Positions 19,032 to 23,643 of a stretch of DNA of 23,643 nucleotides are shown piece by piece; the stretch's first letter is position 1, and each line of letters begins with the position of its first letter. Origin of the DNA: a virus; IMG/VR virus record IMGVR_UViG_3300013010_000074, positions 1 to 23,643 of that record, one strand, 5' to 3'. The notes below the pieces were generated by a model. It did not search any database, was not told where the DNA came from, and saw only the letters and a list, made by a program, of their open reading frames with translations. The translations under genes were made by a program, and so were the position numbers.

Positions 19032-22000
19032 ATGGCGGATAAAAGTATAAAAGCTTCAGATAGAAGACAGGCACAAGAGAGTATCTTAGAGACTTCTCCG
19101 TCTGCAACTTCTCAGTCTATAAGTATAACAGATATTGTATCTGAAGGAGAAATAAAAGGCCTAGTCAACGGAGGAGAGAGTATATTCTTTAATGAAGACT
19201 CCTTATTTAGTAATGATGAAACAAACTATAGTTCAGGAGACTTAATAACTGCCACAGGAGCAACTAATAGCACTACTGTTTCAATTACTGGAGACACTAA
19301 ACAAACAATCACAACTGGTGGGGATAGATTTTTAATAGTAAAAGATGCCCTAACTGCACAAGTAAGTCTGTCGGCAGGTGGGTCTTTAGACGGTGGTTTT
19401 GGTACTAAGTTCACTCTTACTGCTTCTTCTGGCATATTTAACGCAGCTTTTGAGCACAATATAAATAACGGTCTCAGGTTTGATAATAGAGAACTTGTAC
19501 ATGGAGACGGTCTTTTTCGAATAGAAACTTTGTCAAAAGGTTTCCTTGTAGGAACAATAGCCTCTATAGCTAATGCTAACACTACCTGTGTTTTCAGTTG
19601 TCCTGATTCTGATTTTGAAGAATTTGAAAGTGAAACTTCAGGAACTCGTACTCTATTTATGGATTTATATCTAAAAATAGCAAGTATAAGCTCTAGCGCA
19701 ATTACTCTAACTGCTAACCCTACTCTGGCTTTTACAAATGCAGAATTTGGTATTACAGAATCTATATCTAATGGCTTAGGAAATGTGGAAGCTAAATATC
19801 CCGGTAGTAGGTATCAAATAGCTACAGGAACCCAGACTCAGCCTATGTTTACCTCTGGGGAAGGTACAGGATCTGTTACTGCGGGGTTAACAGTTTCAGG
19901 AGGTGGGACTCTAAAAAGAGGATCAAGTGCTGTAACTATTACTGGAAGCTCTACTTTGCAAGGTGGACAAGCCGCAGAAGTAGACGAAGTAGTTATGCTT
20001 TTTTCATACCCCTCTGGAATCTCCCATGCAGGAGGAAGTATAGGAAGAATTCACGGAAGTGCAGTAGCCTATAGAGTAGAAGTAGGGATAAAAAGAACAG
20101 GAGAAGGTAGCTTTTCTTATCAAAAACTTAAAGGTAATTACGGACCTAATCAGTATAGTACTAGTGGTAATGATATAGGAAGCGGTAACGACTCCGCAGG
20201 GGTTTCTAACTCTGGAGAGTTTGTACTAGGCCATATACCAAGAGGTCACAAAGGAGAGTCCGCTCAAAGACCTTTTACAACAGAAGTATCTATAGATTTA
20301 GTTCCTTATCAGCCTTTTACAGACTTTCAAATAAAAGTAACCCGTTTAACTAATCATGGTACAGAAGACGGAGGAGTAGACTATACTTCTTCAGTTGCTG
20401 GTCCTAGGGATGAGGATAATAAAATATTTTTTACCTATACTTCTTCTTCTGAACAGGATTATAATGAAACTAGCCCTGCTGTAATAAGTAGTTGTACTGC
20501 TTTCATAAAGGAAAAGTTAAACTACCCGTTTACTGCTCTTATAAACACTCAATTTAATTCTCAGCAGTTTGGCTCCGTTCCAAAGAGAAGCTATGAGCTT
20601 TATGGTATAAAAGTACAAGTTCCTTCCAACTATGTAACTAGAGAAGAGAACCCTGGCTCTACTTATTCTGGAATGGAGTCAAAGTATACTCGTAATACAT
20701 CTACAGGAGCTATTGAGAGCACTAATCAACCTTGGGATGGTAATTTTAGAGCAGAAAAAGTTTATACTAATAATCCTGCTTGGGTTTTCTATGATATATT
20801 GGTGAATAATCGATACGGTTTAGGAGGATTTCTTAAGGCAGCAAGTATAGATAAGTTTTCTTTGTATAAAATCGGAAAATATTGTGATGAACTTGTGCCG
20901 GACGGAAAAGGGAGCAAAGAGCCTAGATTTACTGCTAATCTGTACTTGCAAAAAGCTACAGATGCGTATAAAGTTCTTAAAGACATGGCTACTATATTTA
21001 GAGGTATGTTATACTGGATAAGCGGCGAAGTTCGTCCCGTTATGGATGAAAAAAAGTCTCCTGTATATAACTTTTCAAAAGCTAACGTAGTAGAAGGGCA
21101 GTTTTCTTATGAGGGAACAGGAAGTAAGACACGGGCTAATCAGTACGTAGTAACTTGGAATAACCCTGAAACAGGTTATAAGCTCGAACCCTTAATTGTA
21201 GAAGACAAGCAAAACATTGCAGAAACAGGCAGAATAATATCTCAACAGGCTGTTGCTTTTGGATGTACTTCTGAAGGCCAAGCTTTAAGGTACGGCCGTT
21301 GGAAGCTATGGACAGCAATTAATCAAACTGAAATAGTTACTTTTGCTACAGGAGAAGGAGGAGCTTTCTTAGTACCTGGCGATATTGTAAACATTCAAGA
21401 TGCAGATGATTTTGATATTCCCTTTTCGGGCAGAGTAAGCTCTTACTCCGAGGCAGGCAACCCTAAGATAACACTAGACAGAGATATTGATGCTTACTTA
21501 ATAAGTAGTGATCATACTTATACTATTTCTGTAATTGTTCCTAAAACTATAGCTATACTTAATCAAGATAGTGCAACTATAGGTACTGCATCTTATTCTA
21601 GAGGTGATACTGTTGTACAGGCAAGACTTGTTTCAGGAGGCAGTCAGGCTAATATAGTTGTATCTAATATGGATACTTCTGCCTTAAATGCAGCAAATGC
21701 TTTGGACGATAGTAATAACTCTATTGACTTAGTTTTGAGAGAGTCTACTATCGTACAAGAAAGACCTCTTGCGGGTTCGTTAACTGTAGATGGAGTTGCT
21801 TACACTGTACCTGCTGCAGCTGTTGACGGTAGAACTACAGTACAACTAGGATCGGCTCTCGATGAAGATGCAGCCGCAGACTTAGTAGAAACTTTATGGG
21901 TTATAAAACAAACTAAAACTTCTTTAAATAAGACAACCGCTAGCTCTCCAAAACAGTACAAAATAATATCTGTTTCTGACGATAACGATGGCACTTATGG

Positions 22001-23643
22001 AATAGCGGCAGTAGAGCACTATAATGAGAAGTTTGATAATATTGAAAACGAGTTTACAGTTGCTGTAGATGACCCAGTCTACCCTCCAGAGCCGTTGGCA
22101 ACTCCTCCTTCTCCTACAGGACTACGTATTCTGCGAGTGCCAGAAAGAACAATACCAGGAGAAGAAGTAATAGTACAATGGGATGCACCTACCTATGGGC
22201 ATATTAAAGAGTTTGAAGTTACTCATTTCTTTAACAAAGAAAGAGAAACCCAAACACGTATAGTACCTGTAGATCAAACTCAAATGGCTTTTGGAGGAAT
22301 AGAAGACGGAAGATATACTGTAACAGTAAGAACTATTAGTGAGTTTAATAAAAGATCAAAACCTATATCAACTGAAGTAAGTATAAAAGATATATTTAGT
22401 AACAATGTTCCTCGAGTAAATGGAATACAAAAAGGCTGTATATCTACTAGTCCTATGCAGATGGCTCTGGACTCAAACGATGATAAGACTGGAACAGTTT
22501 TCTTTGCAAATGGCTCCTATGCGTTAGCTCCTTTAAACGCCATCGAGGGAGATGGATACTTAAATGTTTTAAAGTCTAACAATACTTCTAATAATAATTC
22601 TATTAGTCAAAGTGTTGCAGAGCTGTCTGAAAGTGACTGGGCCGGAGAGTTTACCGGAGTAGGTAAGTTTGCAAGTGTATTTTACGATTTTTCACAAGCG
22701 GAAGGAAGCAACACCGATCCTTTAAAACTTATTTCGTGGAAGACAGACACTGCTTTAGGAGTTAACTACTGGTACGATGCGGATAAGTATGCTGCCAACG
22801 TAGACACTATATGGACGGCACTATCAGGAACTGTAGCTGTAGCAGCGGGAAGTAATAAAGTAGTAGGAACAAATACTACTTTTACTAACTTAGAAGTAAC
22901 AGATGTTCTTAAGCTTTCAGCTACCTTTGGGTCTAATATTGCTTTTATAGAAAGTGATACAGTAATGTTTATTAGTTCTGTTTCGGATACTGCTGTATCT
23001 GCCGGCACTACTATATATCGAGATGAATTAGATATAGACTACAGAAATGATTTCTTAGTGGGCGAAGCTACTTATATAAGTAGTGCCTATAATTTTACAA
23101 GCTATGTATCGGTGAGAAAAGACCAGATAGACGATGCAAGAGGCATAATTGTTACTTCTAATATGCCTGTATTAAGCTATGATGCAAGTAATAGTCAACA
23201 GAGTGCTTACTCCAACATTACATTAGATATTCAAGCACTTAACTATACAGACCCAGAAATAAAAGTAACTGGAGGAGGATACAGTCAAACTAATCAATCT
23301 GCTGAGTCTTCTTTTACTGCTGCCTCCTCAAGACAGGTAGTAGTTCATAATAACAACTCAGATATTGGATATTCGAGTGGAGCTAAGTTAGATTTTATAG
23401 TAGAAGCACGAGAAAGAAATAATACTAGTAGAACTAGAACAAGTACTTACTCAATTACTAAAACTATTGATGACGTTTTAGCAGGGTCAGGGTTCTCTGC
23501 AAGTGTATCAAATTTAGACCATACTTTTCGAATGGACTCTGCTGGAGCAGTTTCTAGTAACGATTATAACTCTATTGTTAGTGTTGTCAAAGCGGGCACT
23601 GCCTTTACTTTTGCAACAAGTGGAACATCAACCGGAACATATG
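19032..23643 (+). CDS. tail tip / host specificity protein J-like, 3' partial
   Basis: The frame is open from ATG 19032 to the window edge, giving at least 1537 residues; the C-terminus lies beyond the window. ISITDIVSEGEIKGLVNGG near residues 30-47 is the typical J-family start. Residues about 62-222 are an extra Thr/Ser/Gly-rich insertion. The central tail-hub region includes NPAWVFYDILVNNRYGLGG from about 582 and VLKDMATIFRGMLYW. A fibronectin type III-like domain begins near 1026 (PSPTGLRILRVPERT ... GRYTVTVRTISEFNKRS). Beyond it are repetitive beta segments (GTVAVAAGSNKVVGTNTTF). The protein contacts the host receptor, mostly through its C-terminal part. AGGA at 19026-19029 and GAGGAG at 19017-19022 provide ribosome binding. 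Confidence 0.92.
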   Translation, partial: MADKSIKASDRRQAQESILETSPSATSQSISITDIVSEGEIKGLVNGGESIFFNEDSLFSNDETNYSSGDLITATGATNSTTVSITGDTKQTITTGGDRFLIVKDALTAQVSLSAGGSLDGGFGTKFTLTASSGIFNAAFEHNINNGLRFDNRELVHGDGLFRIETLSKGFLVGTIASIANANTTCVFSCPDSDFEEFESETSGTRTLFMDLYLKIASISSSAITLTANPTLAFTNAEFGITESISNGLGNVEAKYPGSRYQIATGTQTQPMFTSGEGTGSVTAGLTVSGGGTLKRGSSAVTITGSSTLQGGQAAEVDEVVMLFSYPSGISHAGGSIGRIHGSAVAYRVEVGIKRTGEGSFSYQKLKGNYGPNQYSTSGNDIGSGNDSAGVSNSGEFVLGHIPRGHKGESAQRPFTTEVSIDLVPYQPFTDFQIKVTRLTNHGTEDGGVDYTSSVAGPRDEDNKIFFTYTSSSEQDYNETSPAVISSCTAFIKEKLNYPFTALINTQFNSQQFGSVPKRSYELYGIKVQVPSNYVTREENPGSTYSGMESKYTRNTSTGAIESTNQPWDGNFRAEKVYTNNPAWVFYDILVNNRYGLGGFLKAASIDKFSLYKIGKYCDELVPDGKGSKEPRFTANLYLQKATDAYKVLKDMATIFRGMLYWISGEVRPVMDEKKSPVYNFSKANVVEGQFSYEGTGSKTRANQYVVTWNNPETGYKLEPLIVEDKQNIAETGRIISQQAVAFGCTSEGQALRYGRWKLWTAINQTEIVTFATGEGGAFLVPGDIVNIQDADDFDIPFSGRVSSYSEAGNPKITLDRDIDAYLISSDHTYTISVIVPKTIAILNQDSATIGTASYSRGDTVVQARLVSGGSQANIVVSNMDTSALNAANALDDSNNSIDLVLRESTIVQERPLAGSLTVDGVAYTVPAAAVDGRTTVQLGSALDEDAAADLVETLWVIKQTKTSLNKTTASSPKQYKIISVSDDNDGTYGIAAVEHYNEKFDNIENEFTVAVDDPVYPPEPLATPPSPTGLRILRVPERTIPGEEVIVQWDAPTYGHIKEFEVTHFFNKERETQTRIVPVDQTQMAFGGIEDGRYTVTVRTISEFNKRSKPISTEVSIKDIFSNNVPRVNGIQKGCISTSPMQMALDSNDDKTGTVFFANGSYALAPLNAIEGDGYLNVLKSNNTSNNNSISQSVAELSESDWAGEFTGVGKFASVFYDFSQAEGSNTDPLKLISWKTDTALGVNYWYDADKYAANVDTIWTALSGTVAVAAGSNKVVGTNTTFTNLEVTDVLKLSATFGSNIAFIESDTVMFISSVSDTAVSAGTTIYRDELDIDYRNDFLVGEATYISSAYNFTSYVSVRKDQIDDARGIIVTSNMPVLSYDASNSQQSAYSNITLDIQALNYTDPEIKVTGGGYSQTNQSAESSFTAASSRQVVVHNNNSDIGYSSGAKLDFIVEARERNNTSRTRTSTYSITKTIDDVLAGSGFSASVSNLDHTFRMDSAGAVSSNDYNSIVSVVKAGTAFTFATSGTSTGTY

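Noticed and set aside
1-23643. tRNA genes, CRISPR arrays, insertion sequences, attachment sites
   Set aside because: No T-loop-like GTTCGANTC context with a cloverleaf, no regularly spaced repeats, no transposase or integrase, and no long direct repeats were seen on reading the window; small or divergent cases could be missed without computation.

Overview
The window reads as the structural (late) module of a tailed double-stranded DNA phage with a siphovirus-type, long non-contractile tail. All genes are on the + strand, tightly packed, and mostly joined by stop/start overlaps (TAATG, TAGTG, ATGA). The head genes are of the HK97 class and the tail-tip genes follow the lambda order M-L-K-I-J, which usually means a Gram-negative host. 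The moderately AT-rich composition and the small lysine-rich proteins at the left edge recall marine phages, but the host cannot be named from this sequence. I recognise no integrase, tRNA, CRISPR array, IS element or defence system.

Layout. (1) 1-2803: three overlapping very basic small proteins, a DUF1353-type membrane-anchored protein, a two-helix holin-like protein and the terminase large subunit. Their promoter must lie upstream of the window. (2) 2804-10926: a consensus sigma70-like promoter (TTGACA-17-TATAAT) starts a head unit made of an HNH nuclease, the portal, a small protein resembling a homing-endonuclease-associated repeat, a single ORF fusing prohead protease, scaffold and major capsid protein, then a hairpin terminator. 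It continues with a head-tail connector, a large neck protein, a tail terminator-like protein and the tail tube, and ends at a second UUCG-loop terminator. (3) 10927-23643: a second consensus promoter drives the tail-assembly chaperones G and G-T, a 1330-residue tape measure (predicting a tail of roughly 200 nm at 0.15 nm per residue), then M, L, K, I and the start of a very large J-like tail-tip protein that runs off the right edge.

Three translational control points stand out. The protease-capsid ORF has an in-frame internal ATG (5271) behind a strong Shine-Dalgarno. From that codon to the end of the ORF no isoleucine is encoded by ATA (0 of 29), against 4 of 11 before it, so the capsid is probably also made separately and abundantly from a nested gene. 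The tail chaperone pair shows a canonical slippery heptamer A_AAT_TTT followed 8 nt later by a 7-bp hairpin, giving a predicted 284-residue G-T fusion by -1 frameshifting. The two terminators sit directly after the two proteins needed in most copies (capsid and tail tube), which would set expression ratios. A further theme is extra beta-rich or carbohydrate-binding-like segments inside otherwise standard tail proteins (tube, M, L and J).
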